DNA of 64,000 nt, from NCBI RefSeq assembly GCF_000327385.1, contig NW_008707797.1, positions 3,412,028 to 3,476,027 of the forward strand, read 5' to 3'. A model generated the notes under the pieces. It saw nothing but the letters and a program-made list of their open reading frames with translations, was not told the origin of the DNA and searched no databases. This DNA is from Lottia gigantea. Its lineage: Eukaryota; Mollusca; Gastropoda; Lottiidae. A program made the translations under genes and the position numbers. Below, piece after piece: positions 38,501 to 51,264 of this stretch (positions are counted from its first letter, which is position 1; each line of letters starts with the position of its first letter).

Positions 38501-41500
38501 TGATATGGGGTATATCGATGTATATAACCTCAACAATAGCTCAGTAATTAATAATTAACTCAAATTTCATTCGATAACTTATCAATAACATCGGCATTGT
38601 TTGCATTGTATTAATGGGATATTCACAAAATATATTGAACTTGGAGGATACTATATTTAGGCAACAATAAGACTAATAATTTCGTAATCAACATTGCACG
38701 AAACAGATCATGTGAAATTAACAAACAAGATATTCAATCAATCTCTGCATAATATTTCCTTTTACAAACTGACGTGTCGAAACAGTATTAATTCGATTGT
38801 GTATCAGGCGTTAGTTACAGTTAATCGGCTTTCTGGGTTTTGCTTAGAAGAGAAAAGACAGTATCCTGTTTTATGACGCTTTATTTATGACATGCTTCTT
38901 TTGTTCGATTTTCGCTCCTTGAGCTGGTTCACTTTGAAGTAAAATGAAAAGAAACATTTTTTCCAATTCAGTTGGTCTGATCCAGAATTTGTATTACATA
39001 CACGTTTCAACAGTATGGCCATAGCGCGACTGAAATGATAACCCGAGCTAAAGGTTGATACAAATGTCCCCTTTGTGAATATTCTCTGTCTTTGAAAAAG
39101 ATCAATCAAGGGCAGTAACTCGTTATTATTCCCATTTCAGGTTTAACATTAGAATTATATTTAGAACAGAGCGACTATGTACCAGCACTGTCCCAGGAGG
39201 CGGGTATAAGGGTTGTCATTCATTCGAGAAATGCCACACCCTTTCCCGAGGATGAAGGTGTATCAGTCTCCCCAGGGTATGCAACCTCCATAGGGCTACA
39301 AGCGGTAGGTTTGGATTTTAGACTATACGTATATGATCTACATGTATTCGGTATAAACCAATCTGAGTGTTATAAATAACTAAATAAACAATATTTAATA
39401 TATGGACTCTCCGAAAGGGATACCTGTGATACCACGTTGACAAACACAGTCGCGCAGTGACATCAGGTGTTCCAAAAGAATGGACGTGTCTTGAAACATT
39501 CATCGCAGTACTTATAAGCTCAAATTCCACTAAGTTCACCAGCAACGGTTATATCTCAGCAAATTTATTAAATATTTCACTACTGTCGGCTTGATTCGCG
39601 ATTTCATATCTGAATTGTTATATTATTTAAGATCTAAATGAATAAAACTAGACGGTTAACTTCGATCTGGAATTTTGTTTTTTATTATTTCGATACTATT
39701 AGATAACTCGAAGTTGTTACAAAAGAAACTTTACCAGGTCTATTCCTATTGCAGGTTGAAATGGTACGTTTAGGACCACCTCATTCTGATTGTGCCAATA
39801 TTGGAACCACTGATGATCTGTATCAACTTCATTCTGCCTACGACTACAGTAAAATATCTTGTATGAAATCATGCTACCAAGAACTCATCATAGACGAATG
39901 TGGTTGTGAATCTCCAGTTTACTATGTAGTAAACAAAGCTGGTGTCTGTAATATGACCAATGAGGACGATGGTTTGTATTCATTTATCTCACTATTTCGT
40001 TTACATGGATATATAAACCAAGGACAAACGATCCGATCCGAACCGAACAACCAAACCGAAATCCAAACAGCATATTGGAGAAACATTGGTAGCAGCTATT
40101 GATCATGACGAAGTATATCAATCACAAGTGAGATGGTCTCTGTAACTACGCTATCCGTTTTCAATATTATTAGATTATCAGGTGTTTCTTATGCATTATC
40201 ATGTATTCTTAATCATAGCATTATTTTCTTATTGCATATAATTAAGAGTTTTTACCAATCATAAATGTCCATGTATGTACAGTCTGGATAAACAAAAAAT
40301 ACTTTTTAACCTTTCTTGATCGGTCACTCATTGGAATTCTGCTGCTAATTATGATTTAATTATGGACATGTGAGACAAACTGGTATTTTTCCAAGTCATT
40401 AGACCACCTCTACTTTCTATTCATATAAGTATTAGAATGTTCATTTTCATGGATGAAAATAAGGGAACCCATCTGTAACAGCCATTCCCTTAGATATTGA
40501 AGCACGAAAACACTTACGGAACTCAGGAAGCCGATGAGCTTGGAAAGTAAGAACAAATGGAGAAAATAAACAAGATGGAACTTAGCTTTTAATTGCTCTC
40601 TAAAAAGCCATTCCCAGGGGCAGCTTTGCCATTTTCGAATCCGGGCCTTTATATTTAAGCACCACGACACAAGGAATTTTTCCTAGTATCGGTATTCTTT
40701 AAATCAAGATGTAACTCATTGTTTTCAGAATGGTGTGTTTCAAATATAGAGAGTATAAGACAATCAGAGTATAAAGGATGCAATACAAAATGTCCTCAAC
40801 CCTGTATGTAAGTACATATTTCTTTTCATAAATTCAAACAGGGTTCCCAGTTACAAGATACCTAAACTTCTAAAGGTTTCCATTACCAACATATACACTT
40901 GGCCTTGTGACTGATTGGAAAGGCTCCGTTACCAACACATACAATTGACTTTGTGACTGGTTGGAAAGGTCTCCATTATCAACTGATATAATTGACCTTG
41001 TGACTGGTTGGAAAGGTCTCCATTATCAACTGATATAATTGACCTTGTGACTGGTTGGAAAGGTCTCCATTATCAACACATACAATTGACCTTGTGACTG
41101 ATTTGAAAGGTTTCCATTATCAACTGATATAATTGACCTTGTGACTGATTGGAAAGGTCCCCATTATCAACAGATACAATTATTGACCTTGTGACTGATT
41201 GGAAAGGTCTCCATTATCAACAGATACAATTGACCTTGTGACTGATTGGAAAGGTTTCCATTATCAACAAATACAATTATTGACCTTGTGACTGATTGGA
41301 AAGACCTCGGAAAGACCTCTATTACCAACACATACAATTGACCTTGTGCCTGATTGGAAAGGACTATATTACCAACAGAGATACAAATGCTATCCTTACT
41401 ATGAAGGGGGTTTGAATTGATAGTTCTTCTGCTATCTCAGGCATCATCACAGAGCTCCTACTTTATTTTTTTGTGTGTTTTTTTCTCATCTTATCAATCG

Positions 41501-43993
41501 GTACTTTTATATTGTTTACAAGATAAACATACATTTGAAGTATTGAGCACTATTTCAACAGAGAAAATATTTTATTATGTATAGAAGTAAAAATATTGAA
41601 ATGTTTTATATGTCTATATAGCTCTACAATTGACATATTGAGCACGATTTTAACAGAGAAAATAAGTTGTTATTGTATATATTATTATAGTATATAATTA
41701 AGAGCACTTATTTCAATAAACATAAAACTGTTAATATATTTATTAACTGTGTATATCAGAGGTTACTATTCTATGGTGGTTATTAGTTTTTTAAAAACCA
41801 CTCTAATAGATATTGTTTTATTTACCAATTAATTTATTACTTCTATAGAGAGAGAAAATATGATAAATCTATTTCTGCAGCTGAATGGCCATCCAATAAT
41901 TATAAGGTAAATATCATAAACATTTCTATCATGTGGTAAATTAGACCGAATATTATTTGTCCATTAGATATTAGTCATCAATATTTATACTAAAGGCGAG
42001 GTTATTCTCTATTGTCAGTTCTGTTTTGGAACATCTCGTCAACGTAAATGTCATATGAACTTGATGATCCTAAAATGTTATTTGTTATTGAAAGTAATTG
42101 CGGTCGATCAAAGGAACAGGTTTGCTACCCACTTGACCAACTTGTTAGCTAGCTAAACTAATCAGTAACAGTGTTCAAAGCTCACCGTTTAAATTTGAAC
42201 CTTCAAATCCATGTGTATCCATCATATTATTTATGTATCTACGACCATATTCTGGGTATCGTGGTCACTTATGCTTCATATTAATGATTTCAATTTCCGT
42301 CATATGACGTACACTGGGGTTTCTCTGAATATCAGATCACGTGATCATCACGAACATCTGATAAACGCCCCAGCGCATTTGAGAACCGCACCCGGTAACA
42401 ACCGGGTCCGAGCAATGCGTCCCACAACGATAAGGGGCAATTATTTAAGATCTATAGGTAAATAAAACAATATTTTGCAGGAACAGCTAACAAGTCGTTT
42501 TCAAAGAAGTAGAAGCGATTTTATGGACAGCTTTTCTCTTGGGTAAGTATACTTATACTCCATTCGGCAATCCTCGACAGTTTCCGTGGAGCTGAAGAGC
42601 GCTAGCGTTGACAAATCCGCACAAGCAATACAATTCCGTTAATAAAAATCTCGTCAGAGTACTCATCATTCTTCTAAACTCTTAGATCTGGTTATATCAT
42701 TTCATAAAAACTACTTTTATTTTTCATTTCTGATAGAAAGATAACTGTTTGTTTATCCATTTTCATATATAGTTGATGTATCTCTGTGATTCGATACCAA
42801 TTTAAATATATGAACAGATAAAATTGTCAAAACTCCCACGCATCTTGCGCCCTGCATTATCTCTAAAATAAACGGATCGTGTCTAACAAGTGCAAGTTGA
42901 AACAATAACTTGTATCGAGGAGTTGCCTTATTCAAAGGGAGGTAATCGAACATATTCAATACTTCAAAGAATATCCTGTTCATCATTCCATACCTACTTT
43001 GTTTACTTAAAGGGACAGATGCGCCATTTTTTGACCAATCGTGCCTTAGTCTCAGAAACGGGAATTTGTTAGCTTAGCCAATCAGAAATGATGTCCACAG
43101 CTCACCGTTTCAATTTGAGCCTTCAAATCCACGTGTGTCCAGAATTATCCGCGTTTGAAAGTTAAAAAGACGAGTCGTCTTTCCATGACTATTTACATAT
43201 ATTCAAGACTCAACTCAATGGAGCAAAAGAGGCGCAACTGTCCCTTAAAGTTTATAGTTGAATTATTTTTTGACAGGGGTGATCAGTTAAAAGATTTTGT
43301 TAAACTTCGGGTATATTATCAAGAAATGGTTTATAAGAGTATAGAAGCCACCAAATCTTACGAGGTAAATAGGAATGCTTTATTTCTATTATCATCAACC
43401 CATGGACCTAAAATTTCAAACGGGCCATACCTTAAATATCCATATCCTAAGGATTTTAAATTGGACAGAGTTTATACCATTCCCATATACCGATGTGCTT
43501 CTATAAAGATGGTCATTCCGTGGTATTCGTATTAATATTTTCAATATTATTTGCAATCTCCATCAACCGTTCAATCAACAAAAAGAAGTCACTAATCGCA
43601 AAATATGCTTTATCACATACGGCCCTTCGAAATGAGTCACGGAGTTACATGGACCACAGACGTCTGATTGAAAATGGGAATGGTGCAAATTGATGCTATC
43701 AGTGTCCCTGGCACACAAAAAACCCCATAATATTTGCCAAAGAGAAAGGAATTGTTTTAACAACACATTACGTTTAACATGAAGTTCACTAAGAACTGTT
43801 TTATTTTGTATTTCAGTCGATGAATTTAATCAGTGATATTGGTGGACAGCTAGGACTGTGGCTAGGATTGTCAGCTATTACGATTGGAGAACTATGTAGT
43901 TTTATTTTATTGTTAGTTCGCGGATTATCGTCTAAATTGTGCTCCAGTAAGACAACGCCAGTAGAAAAAGTTAAACTTGACCAAGTATCATAA
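35518..43993 (+). CDS. DEG/ENaC channel subunit (FMRFamide-gated / ASIC-like) with mucin-like insert, 11 exons
   Basis: Exons: 35518-35750, 35792-36041, 36428-37304, 37995-38098, 39141-39304, 39755-39971, 40729-40807, 41849-41906, 42481-42542, 43277-43364, 43817-43993. Exon 1 encodes the cytoplasmic N-terminus and TM1 (about residues 55-75). Exon 2 has the post-TM1 signature FPSVTVCNMNPV. Exon 3 holds a Gly/Pro/Ser/Thr mucin-like insert of about 200 residues. Exons 4-8 give the Cys-rich ectodomain (YGNCYTFN; CMKSC; CGC; CNTKCPQPC). Exon 11 carries GLWLGLS, the TM2 selectivity-filter region, then a short basic tail. Such channels are trimeric, amiloride-type Na+ channels of the plasma membrane. 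Exon 2 is out of frame twice by one base (near 35805 and 35950, both in AAAGG runs); with a base fewer at each, all phases agree and the product would be about 768 aa. This is either assembly error or a recently inactivated gene. The usual His-Gly gating pair is absent (TSFTV at 37-41). Confidence 0.85.
36449..36541 (+). repeat. 9-bp coding repeat in the mucin-like insert
   Basis: Tandem 'ggcccgagc' / 'gacccgagt' units encode about ten Gly-Pro-Ser or Asp-Pro-Ser triplets. It starts the low-complexity insert of the DEG/ENaC ectodomain and is followed by longer Thr/Ser/Pro repeats with 'GQTTT' motifs to about 36980. Much more GC-rich than its surroundings. Confidence 0.9.
38077..38160. repeat. 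Perfect 42-bp tandem duplication spanning a splice donor
   Basis: Two identical units, 38077-38118 and 38119-38160. Each contains the last 22 bases of DEG/ENaC exon 4 and the donor 'g|gtaggc'. The first donor (38099) keeps the frame into exon 5. Use of the second donor (38141) would add an in-frame TAA. The lack of any difference between units suggests a recent event. Confidence 0.95.
38172..38340 (+). mobile_element. TIR element, family M2, copy in intron 4 of DEG/ENaC
   Basis: Begins 'aaaggagttgtatagaggtt', the M2 left terminus, followed by 'tgtgcatcgaggacac' and 'caatcagacgtctgtggt'. The reverse complement of the inner part matches 43628-43730 in the same gene. The right terminus is not recognisable. 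Confidence 0.6.
40865..41360. repeat. 47-bp minisatellite in intron 7 of DEG/ENaC
   Basis: About ten tandem copies of a unit containing 'aattgaccttgtgactg' and 'ggaaaggtctccattatcaa'. Some units are a few bases longer through an extra 'att'. Wholly intronic (40808-41848). Confidence 0.92.
42113..42235 (+). repeat. Dispersed repeat R3, copy 1 (intron 8 of DEG/ENaC)
   Basis: Shares 'agctcaccgttt', 'aaccttcaaatcca' and an upstream 'aaaggaacag…gaccaa' with 43011-43145 in intron 9 of the same gene (about 80% by eye). Unclassified, same orientation. Confidence 0.6.
43011..43145 (+). repeat. Dispersed repeat R3, copy 2 (intron 9 of DEG/ENaC)
   Basis: Second copy of the unit at 42113-42235, with 'aaagggacagatgcgccatt' at its left and 'agccttcaaatccacgtg' at its right. 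Unclassified. Confidence 0.6.
43628..43730 (-). mobile_element. TIR element, family M2, fragment in intron 10 of DEG/ENaC
   Basis: Contains 'cagacgtctgattgaaaatg' and 'gtgtccctggcacac', the reverse complement of the inner part of the copy at 38172-38340. The two lie in opposite orientation in one transcript. Confidence 0.55.
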
Positions 43994-44817
43994 ACAAACG
44001 ATAGTGTTTTCTCGATGAAACCAAATAAACCGTCCTGCTGATTTGAATGCAGATCTAGATGATCTTTTCATATTTTTCGGGATTATGTTATCTGTTAGGA
44101 TTTTGTTATCTGTTGTTGATTCCCTTCGCTTTCTGTGATTGTAAGATACTGAAATTTAGTCGAGTTTTATTAGTCATTTAAACGAGTTATATATTGTGCT
44201 ATATAATAACTTTATGCTATATGTGAGGACCTTGTGAAATTCCTTTTTTAGCAATGATTTGTATTGTCGGCTGACTGTATTGACCCTGTCTAAAGTATAA
44301 ATTAAGTATCATTGCAATTGGATTAAAATTCGAGGGAAGACGATTTAAACAACAACAGAGCTCAAGATAGAACATCTATACCTGCATTTGAATGAGAGAG
44401 AGCTATGTATTAATACATGAATATTTAATTATAGAGGCCTCAAGAGATATAAATCTATCAAAGCTAACTCCAGACGGGTATGACGAAGCTTTTATAAGCT
44501 GAATCCATAACTATGTGCATCTTAGAATATTATATCTAGCCTATTTGTATATATCTTACAAGACTGAGCCTGTTTCCAACCATAGTAACAACATTTGGCC
44601 ATTTTGGGTGAGATAAAGGTAATATCTCAAACCATCAAATCCGTTCTTGTGTATATTAACGATGTAATCCATGTAATGATTATGTATTCTGGAACAGACG
44701 ATTCTGCTGGTGGATTGATCCGGGTTTCGTTTTGCGGTTGGGATCGTTAATAATTGATTTATTCATTTTCACCACTGGTGAATGGCTCTGCTTGTGGACC
44801 GATGTTTCCGAGGTCAC

Positions 44818-45015
44818 AAAGGGATTGTAAAGAGGTTTTCTAGCCTCTTTATGTGCATCGGAAACACCTTTGACTTCTATTTGGGACATTCTGATACCTG
44901 TGGTTCGTGTAATTCAGAAAGAGTTCTCCTGAAATGACTCAGCTCCAACAAGAGAAGATGTAATGTGTCCCCGATACACATAAAAAATCTAGAAAACATC
45001 TTTACATTCCCTTTA
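44818..45015. mobile_element. TIR element, family M2, best-preserved copy
   Basis: About 198 bp with long terminal inverted repeats: left 'aaagggattgtaaagaggtt' continuing through 'ttatgtgcatcggaaacac', right 'gtgtccccgatacacataa' through 'catctttacattccctt'. The arms are about 50 bp, so the transcript would fold into a hairpin. No coding capacity. Other copies or fragments lie at 29270, 38172, 43628 and 45380. The superfamily is not clear because the target duplication is not obvious. Confidence 0.8.
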
Positions 45016-45379
45016 AAGTTATTGAAAAGTACTTTGATGTTTTGGATTTCGGGTTTCGTTTTGCGGTTCTGATCGTTGGTACTTGGTTAATCTGTATTAT
45101 TACATGCAATATTTATTTCTAAAATTAACTAATTTATCGAGCCATTATCTTGAATCTACGCAAGTTATTGTTTGCTGAGTATAAGAGCAGGATGTATAAC
45201 TCTATTTGTCAGCGATTCTTATTGGGATGAATCCAATTTTGGTACGAGCAGTAAACCATAAATATTACCAAGACAGTTTTACATTTGATTGTGATTAGAC
45301 TAACTGAAATGTATTCATATATGATCTATCTCTCTTTGAATGTTTGTCATTTCATTTGGTATTGTTATTAGTAAACAAA

Positions 45380-45526
45380 GTATACACAGATGACGTCACG
45401 AAGGGCTTGGTGTGATTTGCTTTTTTCAAGATTAGCGACTTCATCAAACACCTCAATTTAGTGGAATTACAGGAACCACCAGGTGCACATACAAATTTTT
45501 AGAAAACCTCTTTATAATCCCTTTTA
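45380..45526. mobile_element. TIR element, family M2, partial copy
   Basis: Has the right end 'tagaaaacctctttataatc' plus 'cctttt', and an inner 'atgacgtcac' shared with the copy at 38172-38340. The left end is missing. Confidence 0.55.
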
Positions 45527-46299
45527 TAAGACAGATAACATTTCTGACACGAAGTCCAAAGTTCTATATAACCTCTATGTAATTATGAATTTAGTTTTGA
45601 ATATGTGTAATATGTATATTGTGATGAAAACTGTCTGTGATATCATTATCTTTAGAGAAAAACTTGTTGATTTACAGTGTGAATATTCCAGTCATGGTGT
45701 AGAGAACCTTTACATTTATCTCTCAGGCATTTTTTAAAACCGCTTTCACTATCGGCTTTGAAGTAATGAAACGGGTCGTTCAGAAGTTTTTCGGGGGGTG
45801 GCACGGGCCTGTAACTCACCCTCAGATGACAACGTGAGCAAGATTCACAAGATATTGAAATAAATTCGCAAATTACCAGATATTTGTTGTAAACGAGTCC
45901 GTAGAATAAGCTTTTGCTGTGGTCTGTAAGTCTGATAGTAGAAATGGATTATCTCCCGATAATTCACACCAACATAGCTCCTCGGCCCTTACGAATGGAA
46001 TTATAACCACCGGGTGATAGGGGGCGTGAACCTTAACCGGCCCCAATCATCGACTTCTATTTACATTTCAATAATTTGCATAAAAAGTGTTCATTATTTA
46101 GAAAATAAAATCAGAACGAGTTTTACAATCAGAAAAATACCAAATTGAATACAATATTTGTTAGTTTATTAGCATACATTCTTATCAATCCATTCTAATA
46201 AGTACTCAATGAACTCAGGGTTGTATCTTCGAAGTTGAAGCTGAAACTTTTAGTCTTGAAATCTATGACAGACTAATAGCCAGATTTGATTGTTCAGAA

Positions 46300-46400
46300 G
46301 GGCATGTAAGACATCTGGATTGGGCGATGATGTTTGGTGTTTGGTTGTAGTAATGGAAATGGCTAGCAATCAATTTTATGCCCCCCCCCCCTCACCCCCA
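46300..46400 (+). repeat. Dispersed short element, family R1, copy 4
   Basis: 'gatgtttggtgtttggttg' and 'agtaatggaaatgg' match the reverse complement of 1-130, and the element ends in a poly-C run. Same orientation as 54180-54260. Confidence 0.55.
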
Positions 46401-48094
46401 AACCCCCTCCTTTGACCCCCAGTAGCTTCGGGTGTGACCTATGGGTTATGTTGTTAAATTCTGAGTTCACAGTGTTTAATCCTGTACAGAGTAGGTATGC
46501 GTTATTATATTGTATCATGGCAGTGACAGCAGACAGGATGTAACGGTAAAAATGAAACAGTTTAGAACTAGCACCATACAATATGTGATCCAATACATTT
46601 TAAAACAACACATTTTAATCACGTAAAGAGTCGTCATAACATATATAGACCACGACAGCGGATTTGGTTGAGCAAAGCTAAAAGCTTCGATCCATTACTA
46701 TCTATATGTATAACGATTTGAAATGTATATCACGCGAAACTTTCAGACGCGAGGAAATTTCTAAGCAGACGACAATTTTAGCAGATTTGAATAAAGGTAT
46801 TATGGAAATGTCACTTCTGTTCGTCATCTCTGATATAATGTGATGGAATATTTGAATTGACTATCCATGTAACAGGTAAGGGTGTCTTGACTGGTTTTAA
46901 TGATTACAATTTTGACAAAGTGTCTGCCCGAATTTTGCAACAGTAGAAATGGCAGATAATTGCAATATATTTTTATTCCATAACAACACTAGACTGGGTG
47001 TTTAAATTGTTCAAAGTTCAACGACAGTAAAAGGTTCCCAACGCTTACATGATAATAGCTAGATACAATAGATTTAGAGAAGTGTAGTTGTTTTCAAAAG
47101 GAGATGGTGTAAGCCGTAAACGACGGGAAAAGAATGTAATGATACAATTTCGATAGAGTTTCTCTTTGAAGCTTAGCTTACAACACTGACATGCTAATAC
47201 ATAGCTGTAACAGATGGCATTATTCCGCTAGACTGCTCATTTAAATTGTTTTTATAAGAGAGATTCAGTCGTTCAATGAGGTATATTGTATATCTACTAG
47301 AATTCATCATAGTTTACATACCAATAGTATATATTAATTCATATATCGTTTGCGCAATATGTTATTTTTCTGTTTAATATCAGTTTTTATTTTGCGTGTA
47401 TCATGATTGTTAGCAAGTACCTTTCTTGCTGTTTCATTTGGAATTCATAATGAAGTAAAATAGCTTGTGAATTGCTGTTCGTGGATTTGAAATTTCCGTT
47501 ACGCACCTTGGAGGCACGCATCGTTCATAAGAAACACTGATAATGCATTATAATGGCGCCTTTGATTTTCAATAATATCACTATATGTGGTGTGGTTATT
47601 GAATTTTTAATCATATATTAAATTGGCTCCTAAAAAATAATGAATATTATTTCAGTCATGGGAATCAGAACTGATACGAAATCCAAAAGGGATGGTGGAG
47701 GGGGGGGGGGGAGGAGTGAAGCTGAGACTGCCGCTTTTCGTGGGAAGGGGACTAGAAACGCTTCTGATGGCCATCACTATATGTCAGAAAAAATATTTAT
47801 CAATACTGGCACGTATTGCTCACAGATAGGGGCATCGTTTTATTTCCTTAATATAAAAAAATTCTACTTTTATTTAGGCTTCATTAGGCGATTATCATTG
47901 ATATTGGAAATTCACGGGAACGTTCCTTTAAAAACCATTAATTTGAAATACAAATTTGAAGTGTATAACGGTTGAATGCTATAGTTTGATAGTCATCGAG
48001 TTTATTTTAATGAATATCATTATACAAGAATTTTTATATCTAAATGTCAACATGTCTTGGATGGTTATTATTCTGCAGTGTTAAGTCTGTCGAG

Positions 48095-48320
48095 TCTTTG
48101 CTCGGTAGCACTAATACATATACCACACAGCTATCTGGACATTGTCCGGTTCGTACTAATACATATACCACACAGCTATCTGGACATTGTCCGGTTCGTA
48201 CTAATACATATACCACACAGATATCTGGACATTGTCCGGTTAGTACTAATACATATAACACATAGCTATATGGACATTGCCCGGTTCGTACTGATACATA
48301 TAATATAACACATAGCTATA
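48095..48320. repeat. 45-bp minisatellite
   Basis: About 4.5 units containing 'ggacattgtccggttcgtac' and 'taatacatataccacacag'. Frames are open on both strands because 45 is a multiple of three; these are not genes. Confidence 0.9.
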
Positions 48321-48537
48321 TGGACCCCATCTACCCCTTTTAGTAGATTGTTTACAGCCCTAATTGTACAGACCACGTTATTTTTAACAAATTTTAAAAT
48401 ATGTTTTTTTTTTATGCGATTTTGCCCTAAAATATGTTTCAGAATGCAGAATGAACCAAATCATTTCAATTTTTCGAAAATGTTATTGAAGATTCTTCTC
48501 AGATGCTCCATGAATGGCTTGCAACTATCCACAATAA

Positions 48538-49232
48538 TTGTGACCATTAGTGAATAAAATTTGTTTACATCTACATTTATTGATCTCCAACAAAACAAAT
48601 TGTAGTCTATGTAGAGTAACAGTTACTATTAAACATATTAATGAAATATTCAAAGATTTGTCTATTATTTATACGGTAAACTGGAAATTTTGCTGCATTT
48701 TGAATTCATCCTCGACAGTTTGGCCCGTCATTAAGTCGGTCTGCTCAAACCATTTGTAGATACTTCAATTGAAAATTTCCATTCATTTTTCCATCAAAGC
48801 GAAGTCATTCTTGGACTACTGATACAATTCGGAAGCTACAACAAAGGAAAATTCGATTACCAGCGAAGAAAAAATCGACGTAAGATGTTTTTCTGGTAAA
48901 ATATGGATATTATTTTTCTTTCCTTCTTTTGTTCTCTTTTTTCTCAGTTAGTTTATTTAAGAAGAATTCAGATAAAAGATGAATTGGGAATAATAGAGAG
49001 CAGACAGGCCACGAGGTCAAACTATCAATATTTTACAGAATTCTCTGGTGAATTTCAGTTCAGATAAATACAGCTATTAAATAGCCAGCTAACCATATAA
49101 ATAATAGACAAATCTTTGAATATTTCATTAATATGTTTAATAGTAACTGTTACTCTACATAGACTACAATTTGTTTGTTGGAGATCAATAAATAAACAAA
49201 TTTTAATAGTATTCACTAATGATCACGACTGA
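48538..49232. repeat. Long inverted repeat, about 130-bp arms, about 410-bp spacer
   Basis: The left arm (about 48538-48683) and right arm (about 49094-49232) are near-perfect reverse complements. For example 'agtctatgtagagtaacagt' at 48604 pairs with 'actgttactctacatagact' near 49146. The arms diverge abruptly at both edges. The spacer has no gene. It could be a foldback element, a MITE with long arms, or a local inverted duplication. Confidence 0.85.
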
Positions 49233-49280
49233 ATATTGGTTTCGTATTTCATTCTGGTTAGAACATACTAGATGTGAGGC

Positions 49281-49443
49281 CTTATTCTTAAAAACTCAAC
49301 TTAGAATAAAATCAGGATTTTAAGAAATACAGTAATCTGATTGGATAACAAAACTAAACTTAAATTAAATATTAGTGATTGACCGACCAATCAGATGACA
49401 GGAACACTAAACTTAAGTTAAGATTTTGAGAATAATTCCCTGA
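49281..49443. mobile_element. Short TIR element (MITE), unclassified
   Basis: The left end 'cttattcttaaaaactcaac' and the reverse complement of the right end 'attattctcaaaatcttaac' are similar, and 'atctgattgg' recurs inversely inside. About 163 bp, non-coding. It directly follows the inverted repeat at 48538-49232. Confidence 0.55.
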
Positions 49444-49823
49444 GTATAATGTTGTTTAAATGGTGAAGTGGGACCTGATGTGATAGCGCAGTGTTCAATG
49501 AGGGAAATTTGTCAAAATATTAGTCTTTCTAGATTTCAAATAATACATAGCGCTCCGCTCGGTTAATCCACACAACTAGACGATTTTCTTTGTCAGTCCC
49601 TTTGAACCAAACCTCACAACTGACAGGAGAAAACAGGGTAAAAAACTATTTTTTATTAGCTTTTATTTTTAACATAGCCACTTCAGTTAGAGTCTAATGA
49701 CAGCCTTTTTAAACGTTCGTCAAATTAACTTTTTGACCTCACCTGAAGACCGCGTCACAAAATGCCAGCGATGGAGAGGGTAGAAATTGGATTGGTTAAA
49801 GCAGACATCATCAAGTAAGGTCA

Positions 49824-49873
49824 NNNNNNNNNNNNNNNNNNNNNNNNNNNNNNNNNNNNNNNNNNNNNNNNNN
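49824..49873. other. Assembly gap (50 N)
   Basis: Fifty Ns. The sequence to the right begins inside an approximately 67-bp tandem duplication (49874 onward, 'catatccttaaagtggcaat' twice, second copy from 49941), so the gap probably hides further repeat units. Confidence 0.98.
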
Positions 49874-51264
49874 ACATATCCTTAAAGTGGCAATAAGGCT
49901 AGAAGGAAATTTTAGTAATACAATACCCTAGTGTCATATACATATCCTTAAAGTGGCAATAAGGCTAGAAGGATTTCCAGTTTACTTAGTACAGCATATG
50001 GTCATTTCAAATGAAAGGCATCAACCCCATAATTTTACCACTCTGTAATTAAATACATTGATGTACAGAAAGATCACTCACAGAATGTCTCATATGTCTT
50101 ATATATATCAAAATATACATGTATAATTAACCCGTTAACGTGGAAGAGTGGTATCATGTTGTCTGGTGGAACAAAAAAACTCAGTCAATCTGAGCGAACC
50201 CTTATAGTATATGTCGACAACTAGACAACTTGATCGAGGATCCTGACTGCAAGAAAGCAAAATTTGTGAGCATCTGTCAGCTTACACTAGCGGTAATAGT
50301 AATTTGTTGAGTCGTCGGTGCGCTTAAGTCGTCTGAATTCAGCGATTGACTAGATTCTGCCAGTTTCTTGCAGTCGATCAAGAATATCTAAGATTTTATG
50401 GTTGCAATGTTGAAGAAATCGTCGTTTCGTGTTTAGATATATAGCCTTGATGGACATTCCTGCATTTTGAGTTTCAGATCAGGTTTCTATATGCGAAATA
50501 TGCTTAATTATTTAGCGGAGCATCAATCTGGTTTAACACTAGACCTTATAACTGGATAACGATCTCTGACGTGGGCTGTGGGTCAGACGATGAATACTTT
50601 AATAAATATAAATGATTTAAGTAGATGGAAGAACTCAGTGAGTGGCGATAATGAATCTATAATAAAAACATATTAACAATTAATAGAATGTCTGAGGTAA
50701 CAATCTATCCAGGATTGAATATTTAATGGCCCGTGACCTACAGCCTACGGACTGGAAGATGGTTTTGTCTGATTGTAGCCTAATCATTGCAACCAATACT
50801 GACATTTCGAAAATCTTGGAATATTTGTTGATATTTCAACACAAGTCTTGGAAGTACCGAAATAGATACATTTTACTATGTGTCTATGTAACTATCGCTA
50901 TTGATTGCTTGAATTAATTGTGTACTCATCGTTCTTCAAGATTCACGAATACTCAGTTGTCATCGTTCAATTTTAAAACGAGTTAAAGGGAAGGGAAATC
51001 TGGAGTCTGTAGGTTATTGGCAGTGTTATATATATACTACAATGAAGTACAGAGACAATAGGATAGAAATGTCAATAAGTGATAAGTATATTAATATTAT
51101 AAAGTATCAGTCTAGTCATTATTACTAGAATCTATTGTATTATCAAGTATTGATATTTAAATCATCATATATTCTATCATTCACCATTATGTACATCGTC
51201 ACAATGTCAAGCTATTGCGGACTTCGTCTTATATCTTGACATCATTGAGTTCTTTTCTTGTAGC

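Noticed and set aside
48040-48308. Overlapping repeat-rich frames on both strands
   Set aside because: Produced by the 45-bp minisatellite; both strands being open is the expected artefact.
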